DNA of 64,000 bases from Dirofilaria immitis. Its lineage: Eukaryota; Nematoda; Chromadorea; Rhabditida; Onchocercidae. The stretch covers positions 2,108,001-2,172,000 of the forward strand of contig JAKNDB010000107.1 of the NCBI GenBank assembly GCA_024305405.1, given 5' to 3'. Numbering within the stretch: the stretch's first letter is position 1; each line of letters starts with the position of its first letter. Under the pieces are notes generated by a model. That model was not told the DNA's origin, made no database searches, and worked only from the letters and a program-made list of their open reading frames with translations. The translations under genes were made by a program, and so were the position numbers. Of the stretch, positions 37,057 through 48,992 are shown one piece after another.

Positions 37057-39277
37057 ATGACTGATAATAATGCGATGGAAATTCAAGTTGCATCAGGTGA
37101 AGAATTAGTCGAGGCTAATGATCAAACGATGATCGAAAATGCAATGAAATCAGTAAGGCTTAAATATTATGAATATTATTACTAACTAACTCATATACAG
37201 TTCACATCTCTTTTAATAAATAAATTTTTTCTCAATTTTCAAATTTAAAAATAGAAACAAAGCATTTCATCAAGAATAAAAGAAATGAAACTTGCCGTAC
37301 TAAATATGAAATAAGTTTGCAAAGTATCTATCTTCCTGTCAAATGAAAATTAAATTTCAAATAATATTAAATGCAAATATTACAATATATTAATGATAAT
37401 TTTTCCATAGAACTATTTTAGTTCAAATAAATGTTACTTGTTTCTCGAGCAATATGTTAAAGTTTTGCTAATATTTGTTCATGATCTTGCTTTCCCTTTC
37501 TTCTACCTCTTTATCCAGCTTTTAAACATTTATTCGATAATATTATCTTTGATATTTTCATTTCAGTATTTATGTAAGCTAAAAAAATTGATAATGATAA
37601 TAGTGCGATTAGAAATTTCTTATGACCAATAATTAATAACACCTTTTATAAATTCAGGTAACAGGAAGATCAGAAACTGCACAAATAATTGATAAAAGTT
37701 TTGAAGATGATACTACAGAAATGAATGAAATGGAAATGAACAAAATTAATGATGATATGGTTAAAAAATTGCTAATATGTGATAAAATTGAGCAAAAGAA
37801 TGACAAAAGTGAAAATGAAGGTTCGAGAATATCGAATATTTTCTGTGATCAAATTTAAATGTTAATATATCAATTTGAAAAAAAGTTGTTTTTTTCTTAA
37901 TTTTTATTTTATTTAAGAAAATTATATAGAGTGAAAAAAAAAGAATTTTAATTTTAATTAAATTACAATTGTCAGAAAGTCTGCCAAAAACATCAGAAGA
38001 ACTTGAGGAAGCGGAATTACTTCGAGAAATTGCTAAAAGGCCTTTGGAATCATTTAAAAATATGAAAGATATACCGGATGCTATTGCAAAAATTTATTAT
38101 AAAGTGAAAAAATTTATTATTATTATTATTTCATTTATTTCCATTATTTTTTATCTAATAAAATTTTCGAGAATTTTGTAAAATTTTTAATGTGATAATA
38201 TTCTATTCTTTTTGATAATTTTGTTTGAAGATTTGAAATATAGGATATCGTTCGTCGTTGGAAGGAATCAGAAGTACGCATTAAAGAAACTGAAAATTTA
38301 CTATTGAGTGTGAAATATGAAGATCGTTCTTTAGAGGAGGATCGTTTAGAAATTCTCGGTGAATTGCTTGATAAAGCAACTCAATCATTCGAAATTTTTG
38401 AAGAGCATGAAGTGAGTTATATTTAAGAAGAGATTTTAATCATATTATTATTAAATAATTATTTTTTTTCTTCAACTAATAAATAATGCTGACTAGGCTT
38501 AATTATCATAAAAGGAGAGTTAATAAATTAATCAATAAAATAAATTATTTATTAAAATGAAATTGATCAGCAATTTTTAAGCCTATATACATTTTGTGTA
38601 CTAAATTTTCATCTAATCGAATATTGAAAATATTACAGAATCGTAAAGTACCATATGGTCATCGAATTGTTCTCGAATCACGATTACTGATTGTTTTCAA
38701 TAATGCAATCAATATAATTTATAAAATTATTGGTGAATTTGATAAACTCAGAGATGATCAGATCGGTGTGAATGATGAAAGAGATGTAAAATTTTTTTTT
38801 TTATTTTTAGATACAAAATTATGCTTGAAATATTACAATAACTCCATGAAGATAATAATAGATTAGATCATGTTATCAAGATTTAATAAACAGGCAACTC
38901 TATAGATATGATAAATATTATAATAACTTCATGAAGATAATAATAGATTAGATCATGTTATCAAGACTTAATAAACATGCAACTCTATAGATATGATAAA
39001 TATTACAATAACTTCATGAAGATAATAATAGATTAGATCATGTTATCAAGATTTAATAAACACGGAACTCACTGGATATGATTATTTTAAAGATATTATC
39101 ACTAAATCATTCTATTGAATCGTCGTCGATATAAAATTTTAAATTAAAAATACGGTAGATTTAATAGAAATGGTTTTTTTTTTTCAGCAGCTTCGCTATG
39201 AAATTCGTTATTGCGACGCAGTTTATACGGAAGTGCATGAACGTTTCCTGAAATCTTATTTGGAAATGGAATGGTGA
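37057..39277 (+). CDS. acidic coiled-coil-rich protein, unknown function
   Basis: Six exons: 37057-37152, 37658-37820, 37976-38103, 38244-38411, 38639-38785, 39188-39277 (TGA); 792 nt, 263 aa, all phases consistent without correction. The ATG directly follows a TTTAG (37051-37056), so a spliced leader could be joined immediately before it. The N-terminal third is acidic and Met/Asn/Glu-rich. The middle (LPKTSEELEEAELLREIAK; VRRWKESEVRIKETENLLL; LEEDRLEILGELLDKA) has helical, probably coiled-coil character. The C-terminal exons (KVPYGHRIVLESRLLIVF, YEIRYCDAVYTEVHERFL) look like a folded helical domain. No signal peptide or enzyme motif. I do not recognise the family; a structural or adaptor role is only a guess. 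The last acceptor is a CAGCAG tandem at 39185-39190. Confidence 0.8.
38831..39075. repeat. 85-nt tandem repeat inside last intron
   Basis: Copies start at 38831, 38916 and 39001 (period 85), the third incomplete after about 75 nt. Copies differ at only a few positions (for example ACTCCATG/ACTTCATG). It lies wholly within the intron 38786-39187. Confidence 0.9.
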
Positions 39278-39400
39278 AATAACTGATATAAAATTATTAG
39301 ATTCTATTTTAGATTAATTAAACGAAATTTTGTTTTGAACGATAATCAAAATACTAAAATATCAGAAATGGTACTATAGTTCAAGAGTAAAATATCTATA

Positions 39401-39690
39401 CACCTATGCTATCTATTATGATACCTGTACATCTATACTATCTATTATGATACCTGTACATCTATACTATCTATTATGATACCTGTACATCTATACTATC
39501 CATTATGATACCTGTACACCTCTATTATCCATTATAATACTTGTACACTTCTATTATTCTGTTATAATACCTACACACTTCTATTGTCCATTATAATTAC
39601 CTACACACCTCTATTATCCATTATAATATCTGTACACCTCTATTATCCATTATAATACTTACACACCTATATTATCCATTATATCTATCA
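39401..39690. repeat. about 29-nt minisatellite, about 10 copies
   Basis: The unit is near CTATCTATTATGATACCTGT plus ACATCTATA. The first four copies are almost identical and later ones drift (ATTATCCATTATAATAC). It begins about 120 nt after the stop codon of the coiled-coil gene, so it may lie in or beside its 3' UTR. Confidence 0.88.
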
Positions 39691-41071
39691 AATTTTGATT
39701 TTTTTGCCTTAAAATTTTGAGAGAAAAATTAAATTTTATTTTATCTTACAATTCAAAAACAAAAATCACAAAACAATGTCTAATATGATGATAAGTGATA
39801 GTATAAATAGTTTGCTTTCTAAATAAATTTTAAATTCAAAAACTTTCAAAATGTCTAACCTAAAAAAAATAAAATATTATAAAAGAGAATAAGAAAATGA
39901 TCTGTATGGTTAATAATACTTCGATACAAAATTCGGACGAAAATAATGACATCAAAAAATAAATATTTTCTAGAATCATGTTAAATTCTAAATTTACGCA
40001 TTCATAGATGAATCCTATGTATCCGCAGTTAATGAATGATAAGATAATATCATAATAGATGATGATCAAGATGTGATCAGGATGTGATCATCAACAATCA
40101 TGCTACGATATATTCTTTAGCACAAAAATTCGAACATTTTTTAAATAAAATTTGAATGTATAAAGTATAAAAAGATCATATAGCTATTGAATGACTAAAT
40201 TTACTATGAAAGTTATAAAATCAAATATTATTTTTATTTATTTTATACAGCAAAATTGATATATAATCAATTTTTGTTATCATCGATATAAATGATAAAA
40301 ATTAAATAAATTTGCAAATATATTTATGCAAAAAGGTAATTTTAAAACACAACAAAAAGTTAAATTAACAAAAACAAATGTTCAACAAAAAAAAAAAAGT
40401 TAAATTAGCAAAAATAAATGAATTTGTAACAAATCGAATGAATAATTTATTAAACAAAAAATGTTTAATCAATGATTGTTCAAAATTTATTTCACAATAA
40501 AAGTTTTTATTTTTTCTGAAAATAAAATAAAAATAATATTTGATTTTATTATTATAACATGCGTTCGAGAAAAAAAATTATCAATTAATGCGATAAATCT
40601 CTGATACTAAAATGATAAATTTGCAATCCTAAAGTTCTACCATATGTTATAGTAAAAAAATTACAACTAACTTAATAATTTAGAGTTTATATTTATTTTA
40701 ATATTAAGCAATAAAAATTATATTGAACATTACTCTTGACATGATCATTTAAATCTGATAATTCTAATTCCCTTTTCCGATGAATTTACGACATCATATT
40801 TAATATCAAAGTTATTAAATTTTGAGATAACATAAATTACAAGATCTTCGAAAAACTAATTGTTCATTTCTTAATCATTTGCTAACTTCATAAAATATTA
40901 TATTCAAATAAGATCAATCAATCAATTCATCAATACAGTATCTTGCTAGTATAGTATAAAATTGGTGCAAATTTTAAATTATTATAGCCGGTAGTTTTGG
41001 CGAAGATAGGATTTTCGATAATTAAAGAGAGCAATGAATATGTCAAACTTTTATAAATAATCCTATTTCAG

Positions 41072-41263
41072 TATATTTATGGTTGGATAGCTATTGTGAT
41101 TATTATCATATCATTTATCTTTTGCATTATACGACGATATTGTTTGTTATGTTGTTGTAATACATTAACAAACTATAATTGTGGTACTTATTGTTCATGC
41201 AATCTTCTAAAACTTTTTTCAAATTTTAAATCAATAATTTATCCAAAAAATAAACATTTTTAG
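41072..41263 (+). CDS. possible terminal exon of a membrane protein
   Basis: After TATTTCAG the phase-0 frame is open to TAG. It gives a single strong transmembrane helix (WIAIVIIIISFIFCII) followed by a basic/Cys-rich juxtamembrane segment (RRYCLLCCCN) typical of palmitoylated sites, then a short tail. No ATG is present and the upstream exon was not found; a 30-nt intron to the preceding open stretch would be implausibly short. Function unknown. Confidence 0.35.
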   Translation, partial: YIYGWIAIVIIIISFIFCIIRRYCLLCCCNTLTNYNCGTYCSCNLLKLFSNFKSIIYPKNKHF

Positions 41264-42392
41264 ACATAATACTGATCCAATAACTATACGTATTTATTAT
41301 TATGTTGTAATAAAGTATTGTCACAGTTTTTTGTTTCATTCATTTTAGGATACCTTGTATATAAATTTAGGTCTGATAATTCAATTTCAAAATTATTTAA
41401 TTTCAGGTTAACATACTTAATGAACTATTGATTTGTTTTAAAAATTTTTTCCTTCATCTATTACATTGAATGAAATGAGATATTTTTGAATTCGCAGAAA
41501 TTAGATATTATCATTACCCAAATATTTACCCAAATATTTACCTGAGTATTTCTGCTAAATTTTTGTTTACAAAAATATTATTTATTTAAAAAGAAATTAG
41601 ATATTAATTGAGCATTAATGATGAAATATCGAATTTATTATTATTATTAAATTGTAGAAAATTCCAGGCATGTAAATACTTGATTATAATTAGAATCTGA
41701 ATGATGCATCAAATAACATAGAAGAATCATCAAGAATCTCAAATGAACATTTCAACAATTTATAATATCTAAAATAAACAAAATATAATGATTTTTTTAC
41801 AACTTGATAAATAAAAATAATCAATAATGATACAGAATTAACTGATAAAATAGAGATAAAAATTATTTATGATAATAGAAGTGATATATTGTTTCTATGA
41901 TAAACTGATTCTATTAGAATTAGGATAAAATCAAAATGAAAGTGCTATTCATTGATAATTTCAACAAAGTCGAGAAATGAACGAAAATTTTTTCAAACTT
42001 TCTTTGGGCACTAGATGATAACTAAATAATCTCATTCATGATATTTTAAAATTTAAAAACTTATATTATTTGTCATACTGTATGTTACAAATAGGATTAT
42101 CAATATCAAACGAAACTTTCTGGATTCTCTAAAAGATATATATGATAAAATAAAAGCTTATATTATTTGTCATACTATATGTTAAAAATAGGATCACTAT
42201 TATCAGTTAAACAATTATCATATATAGCAATAATAGATTTGCATACTGTGTTGCAAAAAATATATATTTTATTAACTTTTCATTTTGTCTTGCTTAATTT
42301 TATCATTTATCATATTTATTCCATTACTTTATCGATGGAGTAATTTAAGTTTCTTTCTTCCTGTCATTTTCTCCTTCGTCTTCTTTGTGATT

Positions 42393-42470
42393 ACAGATAA
42401 GGTATCAATATCAGATGATATAGGAAATCGATTGCCAAGTAGTATAGAATCGGCATTAAGACTTACTTGA
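42393..42470 (+). CDS. possible terminal exon
   Basis: After GATTACAG (ends 42398 depending on the boundary chosen) the frame reads KVSISDDIGNRLPSSIESAL and ends RLT-stop (TGA). The same frame is open upstream from about 42282 as a hydrophobic stretch (ILSFIIFIPLLYRW), so it may be one longer membrane-protein exon. No start codon or partner exon was identified. Confidence 0.25.
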   Translation, partial: TDKVSISDDIGNRLPSSIESALRLT

Positions 42471-43969
42471 TCATGGGTTAATGTAAATAAAATATTTACA
42501 GACTTACTTTTGAATGTTGCACAGAAATTTGGAAGAGATTGACGGCATTAGTTGTGAATTTGTTTCTTTTAAATTATCAACTGATTAGACTATTCTTATC
42601 ATTTCAATTTCGAACTATTTGTTAATATTAGTTTTTTATTTACAAGAATCTTTGATGTAGTTCTTAAGCAGGATTAATATTATTCATCTATTTATCTCCG
42701 TTATCTCTAACTTACATTAAATATCAAATTCAGAATCCGTTTGAAGTAGGAAAATTTAGAATCCTTTTTGTTCTAAAAATTACAATTGAGAATTTCTTTA
42801 GTACAATTAGTTAGATTAAAATTGAGAGAAAAAACGTATCAATCAATATTGCCATCTTTTAGCATTACATTGTCAAATTTGCTAAGAAACTATAATATGA
42901 AAAAAAAAATTATTATGATAATAGTATGATAATATGTTAATAGATTTAAATGCAACATTGAGAAATATTTTTTTAGAGATTACCGTATGTACAGATGCTT
43001 GCAAATTCTTGATAATATATTTTTATTAACAACAATCAACGATACAGTAACTTAAAAAAGTAACTCGATCAAACCAATTACTGCATTAATCAAAAGATAA
43101 ATTATTGATCGATAGATTCAAATAATTTATTCTTTTTGTTTTTGTTAAACTTTTAAAATTGGAAAGATTAAAATTACTTTCATTAATGATAAATTATCAT
43201 TTAATAAATGATAAAAGGATGAATTCAGGTAAGTTAGGAAAGGTTGAAAAATGACAAGAAGTTCTATCAATGATAGCCTTAATTTAGCATTCTAATCAAT
43301 TTCAGGAAATAATCGTTTATTTTCAACAATAGGTTAAACATATAAATAATTGTATTGAAATGTAAGAGAGTATGTTTTATGTTAGCAATTGATATCTAAT
43401 TACAGGAAATATTATCACATTTAACATCATATATGCTTATAAATATATACAAACAGCAAAACAGCCTGATCATTTTTAATCGATTATTTTTTTTTTTTTA
43501 ATTCAATAATTTATCATTTCATCATCAAAAGTTTAGTTTCATTTTTTTTCCTTGACAAGAAAAGTATAAAAGAAAATGAACTTTTAAATTTACTTCTATC
43601 CTTCTCATCTATTTTCATTTCATTATACATAAAATACATCTTCAATGCTTGCACTTATCTTCTACAAAAAAAAAAAAAAATAAACTTAACGATAACGCAG
43701 CTGTAGCAAAAGCAATTAAGCTTCAAATTTTCTATTCATTTATTTCAATATATATTATCATTAATTAGATATGAAGCTAAAATACGAGAGAATTATTGAT
43801 TAAATAGTAATTTAACGTTATGCAAGAACTTATCATATATCATTATTTTCAAATAATTTTAGCGAAAGTTTTGTGATGAATAGGAATGTTAGTTTTGAGA
43901 TGTCCATTTTGTGCTATCATTTATATTTCTTAACTGATAACTAATCATTGAATAATTTATTATTCTTTC

Positions 43970-43970
43970 C

Positions 43971-44048
<78 letters not shown>
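43970..44048. repeat. (AT)n microsatellite
   Basis: Nearly pure AT dinucleotide with one ATACAT interruption near 43985; self-complementary and able to form cruciforms. Confidence 0.9.
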
Positions 44049-44050
<2 letters not shown>

Positions 44051-45634
44051 CTTGTATATTTATATATTTTGATTGATTTTAGTTGAAAAAAAAAAAACAA
44101 TTTATGATTTATTAGAATTCTACGATATTAAAATATTTTCATATCCTTCGAAGATAATTTATAATTAATGAATGTAATACATTAAATAGTTGCAATTTCT
44201 ATTTTTATCTCATAAGAAAAATGAAAATATTTTATTTATTGTTCTCGAATTTTATAGATAAATTTAATGTTTAGCAGTTTAACTTTAACTGATTAATTAG
44301 TAATGAAGTATTTATTAATTGCTGCTAATTAATAGAAATTTTTTTCGAAAAAATTATCAATAACATTTAGAGATTATTATACTTCAAATGCTTTCAAGTT
44401 GTTTTATCATTAAATACGATTAAGATTGCATTTCTATTCGATTTGCCTATTGCATTTGATATTATCAAGATATTAAAGTTATGATGTTAAAATTTTCTTC
44501 TGAATTCCATCCAAAATTCCTCTTCTAAATCTTACATCAAAACCTTCTTCGAGATTTCTATCCCAGAGATTCCTCTCCTGAATGCCATCTAATGCTGTTT
44601 AACATTTCTCTTTCGAGATTTCTATCCCAGAGATTCCTCTCCTAGATTTTTTCTCAAATTCTTTTCTTCAATTATATTACTGCCATTTTCATCACTCTTT
44701 TTTTTCTTTTAAAAATAAATTTAAATTGTCATGTTCATTTTCTTTTTAGATATTGGTCGATGTCTAATCATTAATTTTAATAGCAAATTCCTTCTCTTAT
44801 AGCTTCTTTAAGGCTATCCTTTATATCGTTTATTTTCCCATATCTATGATAATGCAAATAATACGATAACTTAAATATGATAGTAATCATTATCATTATT
44901 TTCCTACTTTATTGCTAACATTATTAGGATTAGTTTTAAATTTTACTATTTCATTATCAATAAATCGTGCAATATTATTGATTATTAACAAATTGTATAA
45001 TATCGCGACATGTAATGATGATGATTACAACAAGTAATAGATATTATAATTTCCCGCAATAAAAATGATAGTAAATTCTAAATATATCCTATCAATTTTA
45101 CAATTAATCATTTCCTTTTCTTATTAAAAAATAAAATAAAAAAATCTTTCCGTTTTTTATTTTAATTTAGTATTAAAAAAAAAAAAATAAGAAGAAATAG
45201 TATATTTGAATTATATATGATTGAAATAAATGTGAAATAATTTTATTTTATTTAAATTTTATGAAACTTTTTTGTCTCAAACTTTTTTTTTTTTGAAACT
45301 TTTGCCACTTATTTTTAATAGTATATAAATCCTTTGAGCAATACTATTTATACTTTCAATTTTGAACTATTGCTTTAATATAATACTTGATTAATACAAG
45401 ATTCGATTAGTACAAGATAACTTAGTATAATAGAAAATTTATACATTTCCATCATTATCATAAGTTAGCTTTTATTAAACTAAGTGATGATAAGCTTTTA
45501 GTAAATAATGATAATATCTGAAATCAATCACATAATAAAACTAAAAATACAATTACATAGTATAATGTTAAAATAGATAAGCTTTTATTATAATTGAATG
45601 ATTAAAATTTGATAAAAAAAAAATTCGAATATTT
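44049..45634. other. AT-rich, no gene seen
   Basis: A two-copy 30-nt direct repeat (CGAGATTTCTATCCCAGAGA plus TTCCTCTCCT) occurs at 44550-44579 and 44614-44643. Otherwise only homopolymers and short A/T repeats. Confidence 0.5.
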
Positions 45635-45891
45635 GATAAGATTTTTCGAGAAAATGATAATCATACATAATGAATTCATTATCATTGATAAGATTTTTCG
45701 AGAAAATGATAATCATACATAATGAATTCATTATCATTGATAAGATTTTTCGAGAAAATGATAATCATACATAATGAATTCATTATCATTGATAAGATTT
45801 TTCGAGAAAATGATAATCATACATAATGAATTCATTATCATTGATAAGATTTTTCGAGAAAATGATAATCATACATAATGAATTCAATTCA
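45635..45891. repeat. 52-nt satellite-like array, five near-identical copies
   Basis: Copies start at 45635, 45687, 45739, 45791 and 45843, each beginning GATAAGATTTTTCGAGAAAA. They are identical by eye until the last degrades. Each full unit contains the 16-nt perfect palindrome ATAATGAATTCATTAT. Confidence 0.93.
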
Positions 45892-46650
45892 ATATCATTA
45901 TATTACTATGTTTATGTAAAATTATTTATCAAATAATTCTATCAAATAGTTAAAAATTGTAAAGTTTAAGAATTTTTTTCTTTTTATTGCAACTATATTA
46001 TCATTTGTTTCAAGTATTCTTAATGCGCCTATTCTTTAGTAAAATTAAATTATTTGCCTAATACTTTAAAAAAAAAAAAAAATATCTAATTTTTATCTTT
46101 TCCTCATTAACTCTCTCACTAACCCATTTATTTTTCTCATCCTTTTTATGATTGAATTGTAAAACGAAGGGGAGATGAGGGAGAGGGGTGGAAAAAAAAA
46201 AAGTCCGCATAAGAATTTTCGTATCTTTTAACTTTTTCTTGGCTTAACTTTAGGCCTAGTTTTCTGTTACATTAATAGTTTTACAAATTCAAACAAAAAT
46301 TGGTTTTTTTTTCTCATTTAAAATAGTTAGATGATGAAGGAAAGCTTTAGTCAACTGAAAATTGTTCATTCGCTATGAAAAAGATACAATTATTATTTTT
46401 CTCATTTCATATCGAGAATGACTAAATTTCATATCGAGAATGAATGAATGAATGAATATGTGAAAGAAATGAGATGAAAATCATCCATTCAAGTAGATTG
46501 TTGAAATTTTTTATCGCTAAAATTGAGAATAATTTTGTTTTTATTACAACATTCAAATACATATACCATTTCAAGTATACTTTTTTCAAAAGTAAAACTT
46601 ATTTATATTAGCCATTGTTAGTAAATGAGCAAATGATAGATATTATCCTA

Positions 46651-46712
46651 TTATCATCATCATCATCATCATCATCATCATTATCATCATCATCATTATC
46701 ATTATCATCGAT
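46651..46712. repeat. (ATC)n microsatellite
   Basis: TCATCATC run with ATTATC interruptions. It makes the Asp-rich part of a minus-strand open frame, which I do not take as a gene. Confidence 0.88.
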
Positions 46713-47398
46713 AATATGTATCATAAAACGACTACTACTATCATTACACATTTGAAATATAAAGAATTTAATTAAATTCACTCTATTACTTTTATTTCGA
46801 CTATTCTCTTCTTTTTTTTTCATTTACAATGCGGAAATGTTTTTTTCTTTTTTTCCCATAAATAATATATTTTAGCTAACAAATTAAATGATTGAAAATG
46901 AAATATTTATTAACCTTTCGTTGACCTTCCGTTGACCTTTCGTTTTTTTTTCTTGCGATCTTTCATTATATTTAATTATTATTTTGAAATTTGATGCCTT
47001 GAATAATGAATGATGAATAATGAATAATAATAATAATAATACATAGATAATAGAGATTTTAAATCTTGATATTTGATATTCTTTTCGAAATGTTAATCAA
47101 TACTTTTTGAAGTTTCATCAACAAACATTTATTCTCGCCTAAAAAAAACGAATAAAAAATCTTCGAGAATAAAATTTTGTAATATAATGTTGAAAGAATG
47201 AAAAAATCTGTTGTAAAATTGTCGTCTAGACATGATAAATGAAATTTTTATCAAATAACTTTTATTACAGCTAATAATGAATTATTGATATTTTGAGGTT
47301 TTTAAAAAAAAAAACTTTTTATAACAGATTATTGAACAATCAACAATTTTTCATGCTTGAAATAATGAACTTTTTTTATAATCAACTATTAAAGGATA

Positions 47399-47420
47399 TA
47401 TGTATATATGTGTGTGTGTA

Positions 47421-47455
<35 letters not shown>

Positions 47456-47470
47456 ATGTGTGTGTGTTTG
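47399..47470. repeat. (TG)n microsatellite
   Basis: TGTGTGTATG-type alternating tract with TA interruptions. Confidence 0.88.
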
Positions 47471-47600
47471 TTTAAATTTCTACTAAAATTTTTATTTATA
47501 AATCTGTCATTGATTTGTCAAGAAGGATTGGTTATATTCGTCGAATATTTTCTTGTCTTTTTTAGCAATTATAATCAAATTATTTTTGCTTCTTCACCAG

Positions 47601-47668
47601 GCACAACAATATCGGAGAGAATATTGGCAGATGGCTTAAATCATCTTGATCTTAAATCAATTAGATAA
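47601..47668 (+). CDS. possible terminal exon
   Basis: Following a pyrimidine-rich CTTCTTCACCAG acceptor, a phase-1-entry frame reads TTISERILADGLNHLDLKSI and ends R-stop (TAA). Amphipathic and not low-complexity, but short and with no located partner. Confidence 0.25.
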
Positions 47669-48777
47669 CTATTGTTGATCAGTTCAATTAAAAAAATAAT
47701 TGATAAAGAAAAAAAATCATATCACATATATTATTTACAAATGCATATCATTTTTGTTATGCTTTTATTTTGTTATCTAAAAATTGATGATAAAAATTCA
47801 AACTAACAGGTGAGAAAGATTGCTGAACAGTTGAACAATTGAACAGTTGCTATAGTATAATTTTTTAAAAAAGTAAAAAACAAAAAGCAAAAAGACAGAT
47901 AGTACAATGATTAAAAGCATTTCACACTTCGAATTCGTAGAAATTTATCAAGAATTTCAAATCGCTCTCGAATTCTTTTATTGCTTTAAATAATTGATTT
48001 TTCTCATTGATAAATATAAGCTTCAAATATTTCTCGATCTCAAAGAATTGATTAATTTGCTAAAACAAGTCAATCATATTAAATGATTTATCAAGAAGTC
48101 AGTATCTTGGCAACAATAAATATATTTTATTATTACTACTAAATGATTATTATATTTTCATCATTTTTCGTATTAGTCAAATTCGTAGAATGTAAGATTG
48201 ATGAAATTAAAATTACTTTTTTTTTTCTTTATATTTTATAAAAATATTTTTATTCTATTCTTTTAATTCAAATAAATTATATTTGAAATGCTTTTCTTTT
48301 CATTTCCTATTTAATATTATATTTGTAAATATTTCATTTTTAATTTAGATATATAAGCAATTTAGAAATAATAAATTTTTAATAGCCGATAAAGCAAAAT
48401 ATCAATGAATAAAATAAAACAAGAAAAAGAGAGAAAGAAAGATAATGGGTTATTTTAAAAAATATAAAAAAAAGAAAGAAAGAAAAATTTGAAATATTTT
48501 CAAATTTTTAATATTATTTTCTTTACATATCAATTATAATAATAATATTTTTCCACGATGTTATATTACTCATTTTGTAATAATTTTCTTTTAGCTATTA
48601 TTAGATAGTTCTTTTTTCCTTTGATATGATAATGATATGATATTTTGATATGATATGATCGAATTAATGATTTGAAATGATTTCATATTTTGCCTATATA
48701 TTATGCATTTAAAGATTTTATTGAAACTAAAAATAAAATGCTTACAGAAGGTTTTTCATTTTTTTTTTTTTTTATAG

Positions 48778-48992
48778 AAAATTCCTGTAGAATATGTGAT
48801 ATAATGATGAATGAACTTTACGATAAATATTTATGCTATTTAATAAAAGCAGGTAAATTGTGAACTATACGTCATATACCCATATAATGCTTACCTTTAT
48901 ATATTCCTCTTGAATATATCTCAGGTATTTCTCTCGTTTGCACCTTAGGTTTTTTCATTTTTATTTTTTATACCAAAAATAAAGGTAATTAA
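48778..48992 (+). CDS. two linked exons of a possible small membrane protein (partial)
   Basis: Exon 48778-48852 (TATAG acceptor, GTAAAT donor) reads NSCRICDIMMNELYDKYLCY then LIKA and leaves one base. Exon 48925-48992 (CTCAG acceptor) supplies the two bases needed and reads GISLVCTLGFFIFIFYTKNK to a TAA. The phase match and the membrane helix in the second exon support a real gene fragment. The 5' end is not found; the first exon needs an upstream exon ending in phase 1. Confidence 0.4.

Larger units (their letters stand above)
39278..43969. other. gene-poor AT-rich region
   Basis: Apart from the minisatellite and two weak exon candidates (41072-41263, 42393-42470), I find no gene. A diverged direct repeat (TTATATTATTTGTCATACT) occurs near 42061 and 42159. 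Confidence 0.45.

Noticed and set aside
45635..45891. CRISPR-like or prokaryotic repeat array
   Set aside because: Copies are directly contiguous with no spacers, and the context is a eukaryotic intron-containing genome.
46608..46823. Asp-rich minus-strand ORF
   Set aside because: Produced by the (ATC)n microsatellite; no splice or start context.
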